Shown: one piece after another, positions 15,194 to 23,537 of the stretch
Numbering within the stretch: the first letter of the stretch is position 1
Layout: every line of letters begins with the position of its first letter
Source: Niastella yeongjuensis
GTDB lineage: Bacteria; Bacteroidota; Bacteroidia; Chitinophagales; Chitinophagaceae
Assembly: GCF_900110245.1 (NCBI RefSeq)
Contig: NZ_FOCZ01000003.1
Span: 558,001 to 622,000 of the forward strand
DNA: 64,000 bases
Reading direction: 5' to 3'
The notes under the pieces: model-generated
What the model saw: only the letters and a program-made list of their open reading frames with translations
The model's database searches: none
What the model was told of the DNA's origin: nothing
Made by a program: the position numbers and the translations under genes

Positions 15194-16663
15194 ATGTCAG
15201 TACGAACAATCCACGGGAACAGGTTATTCTGGAAGATCACGGCTGTGTTCACAATACTATTGATCGTATTGGGAATTGTGTTTGTAGTCATTGCCTCAAA
15301 ATTCAGCAGGTCATATTATACTGCTGCCCACCAGGAATTATATGGCGATATAGCTCAGCACCTGGCTACTTTTACCCAGCCCTTTAAAAATGGCAAACCT
15401 GATACTACCGTAACGCATGATATCATACATTCTACCATGGTGGCCAATCCCAGTGTTGAAGTATATCTGCTGGATACGGCAGGTAATATTAAAGACTATG
15501 TAGTGCCCGACAAAACGGTGCAGATCCACCAGGTGAATATTGCCAAAGTAAAACAGTGGATTGCAGCCCCCAGGATGCAGCGCCCCATGGGTGATAATCC
15601 CAAACAACCCGGTGATCCCAGCATCTTTTCTGCAGCCCCGGTTTATGAAAAAGGCCGGTTAGTGGGATATGTATACGCCGTGCTGGCCAGTGAAAAACAA
15701 AAAGCCATTCTGCAGTCCTTGGATAATAACTTATACCTGCGGCTGGCCAGCTATATGTTTTATGCGGCCCTTGTAGTGGCGTTTATCGTAGGCATTGTTA
15801 CTTTTTTCCTTATAACAGATAGTATTTGCCATATAGCCGGGGTAGTTAAACGTTTTAAGGAAGGCGATTATGCTGCACGGATAGAAGGATATAAAAAGGG
15901 TAACCTGGGCATGCTTACTTCTACCTTTAATGAAATGGCAGATGTTATAGTTGATAACATTGACAAGATCTCTGCCACAGACAAGTTTCGGCAGGAGCTG
16001 ATCGCGAATGTATCACACGATCTTCGTACGCCTTTATCCATCATGCAGGGATATGTTGAAACGCTGATGATGAAAAAGGACGGGCTGACAGCAGCAGACA
16101 GGGAAAAATACCTGACGATCGTATATGACAGTAATCGCAAATTGTCTGTACTGGTAGAGCAACTCTTTCAGTACGCCAAACTGGAGGCAAATCTGATAAC
16201 GCCGGAAAAAGAGCCATTCCTGATTGCAGAACTGGCAGCAGACATTATGATGGCTTACCAGCTGAAAGCTGAGGAGAAGAAGATCTGGCTCAACATTCAG
16301 GCCCCTGATAATTTACCGCTTGTTTTTGCAGATATTTCACTTACAGAACGGGTGCTGCAAAACCTGCTGGACAATGCATTTAAGTTTACACCTGTCGGTG
16401 GCAGCATCACTATTCTATTATCAGAAACCAATGCCGGCATAAAAGTGGCGGTGACAGATACCGGGGTAGGGATCTCTCCCGAAAACCTGGCGCACATATT
16501 TGAACGGTACAAACAGATCCACCCCAGGTCTGCAGAGTCGAAGGGTATGGGTATTGGCCTGGCAATCGTAAAGAAAATCCTGGAGTTGCATCAGGCATCC
16601 ATTATAGTAGCCAGTGAGCCCGGTAAAGGAACAACTTTCAATTTTGAGTTACAAGCTATATGA
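15194..16663 (+). CDS. Membrane sensor histidine kinase, partner of the preceding response regulator
   Basis: A 489-residue classical sensor kinase. Two membrane helices (about 10-32 and 187-208) enclose a periplasmic sensing domain of about 150 residues, followed by a HAMP linker (about 210-260). The HisKA block ELIANVSHDLRTPLS carries the phospho-acceptor H275. The ATPase domain has the N-box NLLDNAFKFTPVGG, the D-box DTGVGI and the G-box GMGIGLAIVKKI. All catalytic residues are intact. The ATG follows the response regulator stop codon with no gap. The stimulus is unknown; the Pro/Thr-rich periplasmic region shows no recognised sensor fold. The downstream genes read in the same direction but begin 130 nt later with different base composition. 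Confidence 0.94.
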   Translation: MSVRTIHGNRLFWKITAVFTILLIVLGIVFVVIASKFSRSYYTAAHQELYGDIAQHLATFTQPFKNGKPDTTVTHDIIHSTMVANPSVEVYLLDTAGNIKDYVVPDKTVQIHQVNIAKVKQWIAAPRMQRPMGDNPKQPGDPSIFSAAPVYEKGRLVGYVYAVLASEKQKAILQSLDNNLYLRLASYMFYAALVVAFIVGIVTFFLITDSICHIAGVVKRFKEGDYAARIEGYKKGNLGMLTSTFNEMADVIVDNIDKISATDKFRQELIANVSHDLRTPLSIMQGYVETLMMKKDGLTAADREKYLTIVYDSNRKLSVLVEQLFQYAKLEANLITPEKEPFLIAELAADIMMAYQLKAEEKKIWLNIQAPDNLPLVFADISLTERVLQNLLDNAFKFTPVGGSITILLSETNAGIKVAVTDTGVGISPENLAHIFERYKQIHPRSAESKGMGIGLAIVKKILELHQASIIVASEPGKGTTFNFELQAI

Positions 16664-16793
16664 ATAAATTCATGGTATTTTTTTCCAACGTATTATTGCT
16701 TTTTGTTAAAAGTGCCGTATAATAGCGGAATATATTGTTGACAGCAGCGCAATGAGTCGCCTGCAAGCAATACCGAACTGCTATATGCTATTT

Positions 16794-17456
16794 ATGAAAA
16801 CTATTTTATTTATAATATCTTTCTCGATTATTGCTAGCTGTAATTATTATTCCCAGGCAGACACAAATCAATTGCCTCCTGAAAAGTCGTCAATTAAAGT
16901 AATAAAACTTGTTGACAGTTTAGGTAGTATTACATTTTCAATTCCGAGCCGCTACGACACAACTTTTATTTGGACACATTATTCTGATTGTGGCAAGCCC
17001 TGTGACGAAATAAAATATCGCTTACAACCCAAAAGCTTAAAAATATTTCAGGAATCGGGATTTTATTGGAGAGGAGAGCCTAAAGACTCAGTAGAACGAT
17101 TTACTATTGTACATTCCGGCTATTTCCCATTTTATAACAATACAGATAGTAATTCAATATTTCAACAACACTTTGCAAAGAAGCAGAATACAATAAGCGA
17201 TCCGGACACTTACAAGATCAAGTCAGATACAGTGGAGAAAATCGGCGATAGGTACTTTTCAATAATTGTCATAGATCTTTATGATACTTTGAAAAATCAA
17301 TATTCAAAAAAATTATTAGCGTCAACGACCATTAAAGGCAATATTGTTGACTTTAAGTATGAGCTATTAACAAAAAGAAATGATTCGCTGAATAAGAATT
17401 TTATTACTAATTCAAAGTATTATTTAAGGACAATTCGCATTAGCAACGGCATGTAA
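16794..17456 (+). CDS. Lipoprotein of unknown function, AT-rich
   Basis: A 220-residue protein starting MKTILFIISFSIIASCNYY, a signal peptide with lipobox IASC, so it is probably anchored in a membrane from the periplasmic side. An upstream in-frame ATG at 16752 would add 14 polar residues before the signal and is rejected. The mature part contains a CGKPCDE motif near residue 66 and otherwise no recognised domain. It is more AT-rich and uses more AAA/AAT/TTA codons than the two-component genes before it, as does the next gene. The function is unknown. Confidence 0.75.
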   Translation: MKTILFIISFSIIASCNYYSQADTNQLPPEKSSIKVIKLVDSLGSITFSIPSRYDTTFIWTHYSDCGKPCDEIKYRLQPKSLKIFQESGFYWRGEPKDSVERFTIVHSGYFPFYNNTDSNSIFQQHFAKKQNTISDPDTYKIKSDTVEKIGDRYFSIIVIDLYDTLKNQYSKKLLASTTIKGNIVDFKYELLTKRNDSLNKNFITNSKYYLRTIRISNGM

Positions 17457-17504
17457 TATTAACCTTTATAATATAAAAAATATAACGTTGTTAGCAAGCT
17501 TATT

Positions 17505-18329
17505 ATGAAATATTCCGTTAGACAAATGATTGAAAGTAGTCCAGCTCTTACTTCGGCTACACCTGTTTATACTGACAACTTCGCGCTTACAATTGGTGGC
17601 GTTCTTAATATTTATTATGATCTTACCAAAGAAGACTGCGACTTGATACTTGGCGCAGAAAAGTTCACTCAAATTCAATTTGCAGGTGACAAACTAAACG
17701 ACAAAACACTTAATTACATAAACGAGCTTCTATTATCTTCCCGTCAAAATATTTTCTTACGAGTAGTGATGAACGGATACGGTGTGTTTAATAACTTAAA
17801 CTTCTTATCCAAACTTCCAAACTTAAAAAATTTAACAGCAGACTTATTCCGAACAGATGAGATTGAAAAAATTAATGAGTATTTGAGGTTGGAAGTATTG
17901 GCTATAGGTACTCATAAAGTGTCTTTAAAGCCAATTATTCGGCAAACGGCTTTAAAAAAATTATTTGTTTTTGACAAACCCAAAGACATCGAGGTAATTG
18001 GACAAATGCCCTGGCTTCAAAATCTCACATTTTCTATGCAAACCTTAAAAAGCCTTGACTTTTTGACTCCTTTATGTAATTTGAAGGAATTACATTTTTT
18101 ACTTGGTGGGACAAAGAATTTTGTTGACTTGCCAAATATTGGTAAAATAGAAAAGCTTTCTTTTATAAGGGTACGACAACTGATGATTGAAAATCTATTG
18201 CCAATTAATGAAATGAAATATTTAAAAGAGCTTTCGTTTGACACACAAGCTCATTTGACAGATTTGGATTGGCTAAAGGATAAAAGCATTAAGACCGAAA
18301 TAATCAATTGCAAAAACTTTAAACGATGA
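17505..18329 (+). CDS. Leucine-rich-repeat-like cytoplasmic protein
   Basis: A 274-residue protein without signal peptide or membrane helices. After a 45-residue start it has irregular leucine-rich repeats of about 20-24 residues: LNFLSKLPNLKNLTADLF, LRLEVLAIGTHKVSL, LQNLTFSMQTLKSLDFL, LCNLKELHFLLGG, IEKLSFIRVRQL and LKELSFDTQAHLTDLDWL. Such repeats build curved protein-binding solenoids. It is AT-rich like the lipoprotein before it (48-nt gap). No function can be given. It converges on the small gene at 18361-18570 across a 31-nt gap that holds half of an inverted repeat (18334-18342 with 18370-18378). Confidence 0.72.
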   Translation: MKYSVRQMIESSPALTSATPVYTDNFALTIGGVLNIYYDLTKEDCDLILGAEKFTQIQFAGDKLNDKTLNYINELLLSSRQNIFLRVVMNGYGVFNNLNFLSKLPNLKNLTADLFRTDEIEKINEYLRLEVLAIGTHKVSLKPIIRQTALKKLFVFDKPKDIEVIGQMPWLQNLTFSMQTLKSLDFLTPLCNLKELHFLLGGTKNFVDLPNIGKIEKLSFIRVRQLMIENLLPINEMKYLKELSFDTQAHLTDLDWLKDKSIKTEIINCKNFKR

Positions 18330-18360
18330 AAGTCCGCAGACAAAACATAGTTGCCTGCAG

Positions 18361-18570
18361 TTAATGATGTGTCTGCGGGTGCAATATCTTAAACAGCTCC
18401 TTTTGCAGATCTTCGTTTGACAGTTTGTTTAATAACTCGGATTCAATTTCATACCATTTCTTTTTATTGCCTAATACACCAATTACATAGGTGTGTCCGG
18501 CCGGCACTGTTTCGCCGGTTTCGGGATGCTTTTTTGATAGTGTTACCACTACATCTTTAAATTTTGACAT
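18361..18570 (-). CDS. Small conserved-looking protein of unknown function
   Basis: A 69-residue soluble protein, MSKFKDVVVTLSKKHPETGE at its start and ending HPQTHH. It has charged helices in the second half (ESELLNKLSNEDLQKELFKI) and a short beta-like first half. No signal peptide, membrane segment or known motif is seen. It is accepted as a gene because of good codon use, an ATG start and the absence of any competing frame; it is read alone, convergent with the leucine-rich-repeat gene. Confidence 0.55.
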   Translation of the reverse strand: MSKFKDVVVTLSKKHPETGETVPAGHTYVIGVLGNKKKWYEIESELLNKLSNEDLQKELFKILHPQTHH

Positions 18571-18765
18571 AACAGGAAGTTAACAAAAAAAAATGACAGT
18601 ACCGAAAAGTGCGGGACTACACGAATCCGTACATCGGGCTGTTCGCTTTCGTACAGTTATAGGAAATGCTTATTCCGAAAACGGTTGACCTGTAAGGTCT
18701 TAAAGATTGGCACACCCGTTGAACCTGATTTTAACCTGAAAGGAAATAAACTTAAAATATAACGT

Positions 18766-19524
18766 ATGAGAATTATATCAACCTTTTTGCTGTTGGGTTC
18801 ATTATTGGTAGCCGGTGCAGTGTCTGCCCAGCAAACAGAAACAAGAAAAGTTTCTGACGTTACCAAACTTGACATTGGCGGCAGTTTCGACGCCGTGCTT
18901 CGACAGGGAAATGAAACATCGGTGAAAATTATTGCGGAGAATATTGATACCAAAAGAATTCTTACCGAAACAAACGGCAACAAGTTAAGGGTCTCACTTG
19001 AAAAAGGGTCTTATAAGAACATAAAGATCAAACTGGAGATCACCTATAAAAATCTGGATGCACTTAACAAATCCGGTTCCGGTAACCTCACCTGTGAATC
19101 TGATCTCGGTGGCACCGGCGACTTTGATCTTAGCTTAAGTGGCTCCGGAAATATGACCATTGCGGGAACCGTTAAAGGGGCCAGTATCTCTATTGCAAGA
19201 AGCGGCAGCGGTAATATGAAATTGGCCCGGCTGCAGTCCGACCGTTCAAAGATGTCTTTCTCGGGTTCCGGCAATTTTGAAGTCCGCGACGGGGCTACAA
19301 AAACGCAAACCATCCATCTGAGTGGTTCCGGTAACGTAAGCGCCTTTGGATTGAAAACTGAAACCTGCGACGCTGCCATATCCGGTTCAGGCGATATTGA
19401 AGTAAGCGTAAGTAATTCAATTGAAGCTTTCATCTCCGGCTCCGGTAATTTAGAATACCGTGGCAATGCCCAGGTCACTAAATTAGCTGTGCACGGCTCG
19501 GGCAAGATCAGCAAAAAAAGTTAA
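18766..19524 (+). CDS. Head-GIN (DUF2807) exported protein with SGSGN repeats
   Basis: A 252-residue exported protein. The signal peptide is residues 1-21 (LLGSLLVAGAVSAQQ). The rest is a beta solenoid typical of the head-GIN/DUF2807 group, often annotated as putative auto-transporter adhesin. The motif SGSGN/D recurs about every 20 residues (SGSGNLTC, SGSGNMTI, SGSGNMKL, SGSGNFEV, SGSGNVSA, SGSGDIEV, SGSGNLEY), so each turn of the solenoid carries one. These proteins are common in Bacteroidota and probably face the periplasm or cell surface; their ligand is unknown. The final bases of the gene (19499-19523) recur nearly unchanged at 21354-21378, beyond the Rhs fossil. Confidence 0.9.
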   Translation: MRIISTFLLLGSLLVAGAVSAQQTETRKVSDVTKLDIGGSFDAVLRQGNETSVKIIAENIDTKRILTETNGNKLRVSLEKGSYKNIKIKLEITYKNLDALNKSGSGNLTCESDLGGTGDFDLSLSGSGNMTIAGTVKGASISIARSGSGNMKLARLQSDRSKMSFSGSGNFEVRDGATKTQTIHLSGSGNVSAFGLKTETCDAAISGSGDIEVSVSNSIEAFISGSGNLEYRGNAQVTKLAVHGSGKISKKS

Positions 19525-19561
19525 CGGGGTTTAAAAAATTTAACACACGTACGTTAGAGTA

Positions 19562-19603
19562 GGAGGGCAGTAAGGGCATTAATTAATGCCTTTACTGCCC
19601 TCC
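19562..19603. terminator. Bidirectional terminator between converging genes
   Basis: A 19-bp stem (19562-19580 with 19585-19603, one G-T pair) with loop AATT lies between the head-GIN stop (19524) and the stop of the minus-strand membrane protein (19609). T-rich sequence follows on the plus strand. Confidence 0.85.
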
Positions 19604-19608
19604 CGATT

Positions 19609-19992
19609 TTAAAACAGTCGTTTGAAAAATAAGATTAAGAACAGCAGCACACTAATACAGACTTTCAAAACTGCTGATGATTGTGAGCCGTATACCCAGT
19701 TACTGATCAAAAATTCAATTGCAAATAGCCCAATAAAAAGCAGATAAAAAACAAATCTGTTACCTGCAGTTGATATTTTTTTAAGCCCGTAAAAAAGGGG
19801 AGGGCCTATTACAATCATTTCTATCAGAACAGGAATTCCAAACAGCCAAATAAAATAAAACCAATCTTCGCCACTTCTCAAATCAGAGGACTTTACAAAC
19901 CTGGCATCTTTATTCGTAGCATAAACTACGGTCAAATAAAGAACGTATCGAAGAAAAATATATCCCGCAACTTTTGTTGTTAAGTTTCTCAT
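19609..19992 (-). CDS. Small membrane protein, candidate immunity protein of the fossil Rhs tip
   Basis: A 127-residue protein with four hydrophobic segments (about 10-24, 45-65, 78-97 and 105-125) and little between them, so it is an inner-membrane protein. It starts 7 nt after the stop of the decayed Rhs C-terminal tip, exactly where immunity genes of polymorphic toxins lie. Membrane immunity proteins usually answer pore-forming or envelope-acting tips. No family is recognised and the immunity role is inferred from position only. Confidence 0.6.
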   Translation of the reverse strand: MRNLTTKVAGYIFLRYVLYLTVVYATNKDARFVKSSDLRSGEDWFYFIWLFGIPVLIEMIVIGPPLFYGLKKISTAGNRFVFYLLFIGLFAIEFLISNWVYGSQSSAVLKVCISVLLFLILFFKRLF

Positions 19993-19999
19993 GGATTAT

Positions 20000-21184
20000 T
20001 TATTTATAGCGTTGATAAAAAGCCGGAGCAGGTCGTAGCCATCTGTAAACAGGGATTAAGCCGTCATTTGCCTTACTTATTGGCTCCCTGTATCCTGTTA
20101 ATTCTCTGCCATGAGTTGCTTTAAAAGAAGGCTGATTATACTGGAATAACTGAACGTTATTGACAGATAATGTTGCCGATGGGAAAATATCGGTAGCTGC
20201 TGTGACCGAAAGGTTAGTGCCATTCAAACCTATTGTTAGTTTTTGAGCAACATTCACTTTTTCAAAGCCCATCATCAGCAATCCCGTTTCTTCAAAGCCA
20301 TTCACTTTTGCATGCTGTTCAAAGGTGGCAAAACCACTTTTAGCTCCTTTGATATTTAATGCAACATTTTTTTGACCCGGGAAGTAGCCATCGCCCTGGA
20401 TAATGCCGCCGGTCTTGTGAACGTCAACACTTGACTTAATATCTACTGAAAGCAAATTGTTATTAGCATCAGTGTTTGAAGTAACCGTAATAGTTGAAGT
20501 AAGTTTATCTCCTGCAGGAAAACTTCCCAAAGGTCCATCCCACAACTTGGCATCAATATAGCTGTTAAACTTAAACGTAAGGTCTTTACCTAAATAAGTT
20601 TCGCCTGCTTTAGTTGTAGCCTGAGACTTTGCATCCTTATCCCAATGTATTTGCCCGGTCTTATTATCCTTTACAAAATCTTCCGGAGCAGCTCCTGTGG
20701 GGTCGGCAAATCGTATTGGGTCATCAAAAGCAAAGCTATAAGGAGACCATCCGGGGAACTTGTGACTTAGTGGGTCAACACTCTGCCAGATACTTGTTCT
20801 GGGATCATAATACCCTGCTCCATAATAATACAGTCCGGTTTCTTCATCCAGCTCCTTACCATTGAACAGATAAGGCGTACGATTGGTGTTACTATGTTCT
20901 TCCACAAAAGTTTCACCAAAATGGGAAGTATTCCAGGTGCTGATACACTTCACCCGAAGCGTCGGTTATATAATTGATGCGTTGTGGCCCTGGCCGGTAA
21001 CATCTTTCCAGAAGCCATTCAGGGTGCCGGTACTATCGGCCCGTAGCCAAACAACCGGATAATCTGCCTGAGTGAGCGTTTGGCCATATGAGCATATGCC
21101 CGCCAAAAGAAATAGGGTAAATAGCGAATGTTTGCAATAACGGTGCAGATGCACAGAAACTACTGCCAGATATCCACTGGTCAT
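20000..21184 (-). pseudogene. Collapsed paralogue of the LamG/T9SS gene plus Rhs toxin locus
   Basis: The 5' part (21184-20966) encodes the start of a protein like the product at 32915: signal peptide, then ADYPVVWLRADSTGTLNGFW and GQGHNASI. It then jumps directly into the end of an Rhs core: ITDASGEVYQHLEYF, then FNGKELDEETGLYYYGAGYY and DPRTSIWQSVDP, homologous to residues about 2911-2990 of the giant at 34966. A stop follows the join (HNASII*), and one extra T near 20917 (in CCATTTTGGTGAA) shifts the frame inside PFGETF. Downstream, 253 codons are still open from about 20900: the core end plus a tip of about 215 residues unlike the JAMM tip, beta-rich and of unknown function. The ancestral locus thus lost about 10 kb between the two genes. 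The intact 3' frame may survive as a toxin-tip donor. A 317-codon frame from GTG 20953 covers the 3' part. Confidence 0.8.
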
Positions 21185-21310
21185 TAGGGTACGATTTATG
21201 TTAATATTCAGGGGTATGATTAGCAAGCGCGAATGTATGGTTGGAAAACTACATGTGCAAGTCAATTAACAAAATTTAATCATATGGCGCTAACGGCCAC
21301 TAACGCCGAA
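21185..21310 (-). repeat. Upstream region shared with the T9SS/Rhs locus at 32810-32914
   Basis: Read on the minus strand, this segment matches 32810-32914 almost base for base in blocks, including CTTGCACATGTAG, CCATACATTCGCG, TAATCATAC and AATATTAAC with AAATCGTACCCT just before the ATG. The promoter and leader were therefore duplicated with the gene, which shows that the fossil is a true paralogue of the whole locus and not a stray Rhs tip. Confidence 0.8.
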
Positions 21311-21394
21311 AGCGCATAACCCTTTAAGTTTACGTGTGTTAGAATAAATAAAATACGGGCAGGATCAGCAAAAAAAGTTTACCCATTACCGGCA

Positions 21395-21469
21395 TCAATC
21401 TATTTTTTTGTTGCTTGCGGCATAGGCAGTTGGCGACATCCCAAATTGTTTTTGAAAGGCACGGCCCAG
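21395..21469 (-). pseudogene. Remnant of an AraC-family gene (last 25 codons)
   Basis: The minus strand reads LGRAFQKQFGMSPTAYA and then ends NKKID*. This is the canonical end of an AraC DNA-binding domain (FxRAFKKxFGxSPxxYR). Nothing upstream of it continues the family: the next bases already belong to the plus-strand remnant at 21470. It is a gene scar. Confidence 0.7.
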
Positions 21470-21736
21470 TCATCCGGCGAATCAATCTCCCTCAACGGCA
21501 AACAAACAACAATTTCATTCAAACTTAAATGGACATTCCCCATGAACTATGCGGAGATCATTTCGGGAGATGGCAACAAGGTGTACCGTGAACGAATTTC
21601 CTTGCAATATACCCATCCTTTTGGTGAGCAAACCTTCAATGTACCTCTTGATCTCGCCGGCAGAAAATGGGTGCGGCTGGAAGCCTGGGATGTGGCTGCA
21701 AACGGTGCATTTACTCAAACCGTGTGGGTGAAGTAA
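21470..21736 (+). pseudogene. Remnant of a PHP-type phosphoesterase/CehA-like gene (C-terminal end)
   Basis: The frame from 21470 reads SSGESISLNGKQTTISFKLK and ends GRKWVRLEAWDVAANGAFTQ-TVWVK. This resembles the C-terminal beta domain of metal-dependent phosphoesterases of the CehA/PHP group, where the block WVRxxxWDVAxNGAFTQPVW is typical. The catalytic N-terminal part is absent: upstream bases encode the AraC remnant on the other strand. The open frame extends back to an ATG at 21446, but those codons are antisense to the AraC tail. It is unlikely to make a working protein. Confidence 0.6.
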
Positions 21737-21958
21737 GCTTTCGCCCTGAAAAAACGAGTTAAAGAGCAATCATATTCGGTAGCTACATTAAAGTATAGAC
21801 GAAGTAAGAGAAATAGAATTCGTCTGCCGAATTTTGTGCAAGCCTGGGCACAAAATCGATTTCCAATGCATTTAAAGTGATCTTCGTCAGCCCAGCCCGA
21901 TCAGTAACTGGTAGTTTTTTAAATTTAACTACCATTAATCACATCAAACTTGAGGCAT

Positions 21959-23470
21959 ATGACTAAGAACATCACACAGGACGATGTTATTTACTTTGTA
22001 ATAACCGACCGTTTCTTTTCGCAGCACAAGACTTTTCCAGCAGTGGCCGATTCAAAGATCCACGGCGGCACGCTTGATGGGCTAATTGATAAGATCGATT
22101 ATTTGCTGGAACTTGGTATAACCGCCGTGTGGATCACCCCGGTTTACGAAAACATCCGCAACTTTGGAACATCGGAACCCTATCACTACTACTGGCCTGC
22201 CAATTTTAACAAGATGGACCAGCGTCTTTTAGACGGAACGCGTTTACCGAATTCAACCAATATGAGTACCCTCGGCAGCTTCGTTGATGCATGTGAGGCA
22301 AAGGGATTGAAAGTGATACTTGATACGGTAGTTAATCATGCAGGGTATGGCGCTAAACCAAATTTTGACAGCAGTTGGTTCAATGTTAACGGGCATGATG
22401 AAACTACTGAGGAACTGGCCGATCTGCCCGACTTCAATCACGCAAATCCGGAAGTACTCGACTATTTCATTAACAATATCCGTGACTGGAAAGTGCAGGG
22501 TAAAGTGACCAATATTCGAATGGATACCGTAAAACATGTAAACCCCGTGTTCTGGCATTATTTTAAAACGGAACTGCGCGGCGCATTCCCTGATACGTTC
22601 TTAGTTGGTGAGGTATTGTTGGAGAGAAAGGAAGATATTCCACAGCTCCTGGAATACCAGAACTACCACGACTTTGATTCTATTTTTGATTTCCCGCTTT
22701 GCAATGCTTTACGCTCCACGCTTATATATGACCAAAGCCTGCGATATTCGCTCGCAAAACCCCGGCTTAATGACAACGAGCCAAACGGCGTTCTTGATGC
22801 GGACAACCCGCTGAAAGGCGGCTACCGGGACGCAAACCAACTGGTGACCCTGCTCGATAATCATGACCTGCAAAAACGCATCATGAGCCATGCACGCACA
22901 AAACATACCGGAGAAGACGAGGGACTGAAGTGGGCTGTCCGCGTAACCAAACTTTGCCTGGGAGCCCTCTTTACCATACGCGGAATACCTCAGTTGTACT
23001 ATGGAACAGAAGTGGGATTGGAAGGATGGAAAAACGATAGAGATGATGCCGACCTGCGCCGGGATTTCCCCTGGCAATTGATCGGGGCAGACAACCGCCC
23101 AACGCAACTACAGCCCACCAGCTTCGAGATCTATCATTGGACGCGTGACCTCATCCGCTTAAGAAAGGGAAACAATGCGCTCAAATACGGCACTACCATT
23201 ACTCTTTGGTCCGACGATTTCGTGTATGCCTTTCTGCGTGTGGCGCTTGATACAGTTGTTTTCGTAATTATCAACAACGGTTATTTGCAGATGCCGTTCC
23301 CGATACAAATTGCGCTGAATAAACTGGTAATTCCGGAAAGGGTGATAAACATGGTAAAAGGGTTGAAGCACTGGAAAACCGGTAGCCCGTTGCAGGTTCA
23401 GAACAATACGATCCTTATAACAGTTGATGGAAAATCAATTGATATTTTTTGTAGTTCACAGTTAACGTAA
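21959..23470 (+). CDS. GH13 family alpha-amylase-type glycoside hydrolase
   Basis: A 503-residue cytoplasmic-looking enzyme (no signal peptide) that should hydrolyse or transfer alpha-glucosidic bonds. The (beta/alpha)8 barrel starts with VIYFVITDRF and GITAVWITPVYEN. The catalytic triad is visible: nucleophile D189 in NIRMDTVKH, acid/base E218 in LVGEVLLER, and D303 in LLDNHDLQKR. The conserved VILDTVVNHAG is also present. A small C-terminal beta domain follows from about residue 420. A TTG three codons upstream (21950) opens the frame, but the ATG at 21959 is preferred. It stands alone, with no maltose transporter or SusCD pair beside it. The substrate (maltodextrin, trehalose or glycogen) cannot be fixed. 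Confidence 0.9.
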   Translation: MTKNITQDDVIYFVITDRFFSQHKTFPAVADSKIHGGTLDGLIDKIDYLLELGITAVWITPVYENIRNFGTSEPYHYYWPANFNKMDQRLLDGTRLPNSTNMSTLGSFVDACEAKGLKVILDTVVNHAGYGAKPNFDSSWFNVNGHDETTEELADLPDFNHANPEVLDYFINNIRDWKVQGKVTNIRMDTVKHVNPVFWHYFKTELRGAFPDTFLVGEVLLERKEDIPQLLEYQNYHDFDSIFDFPLCNALRSTLIYDQSLRYSLAKPRLNDNEPNGVLDADNPLKGGYRDANQLVTLLDNHDLQKRIMSHARTKHTGEDEGLKWAVRVTKLCLGALFTIRGIPQLYYGTEVGLEGWKNDRDDADLRRDFPWQLIGADNRPTQLQPTSFEIYHWTRDLIRLRKGNNALKYGTTITLWSDDFVYAFLRVALDTVVFVIINNGYLQMPFPIQIALNKLVIPERVINMVKGLKHWKTGSPLQVQNNTILITVDGKSIDIFCSSQLT

Positions 23471-23498
23471 AATAATCTCTTCTATATAATCTTCTATT

Positions 23499-23533
23499 TA
23501 TGTCACAATAATGTGACATATTTCCTACCTTTG
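23499..23533 (+). promoter_or_regulatory. Promoter and palindromic operator of the TetR/SGNH-esterase unit
   Basis: TATGTCAC (23499-23506) is mirrored by GTGACATA (23513-23520), 8-bp perfect arms with a 6-nt spacer. A TACCTTTG -7 box follows at 23526-23533, and the ATG comes 4 nt later. The palindrome overlaps the promoter spacer, so it is the likely autoregulatory operator. It differs from the ACAGAC/GTCTGT operator of the 7-12 kb regulon. Confidence 0.7.
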
Positions 23534-23537
23534 CGTC

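Noticed and set aside
16752-16793. Upstream ATG for the AT-rich lipoprotein
   Set aside because: It places 14 polar residues before a clear lipoprotein signal peptide starting at 16794.
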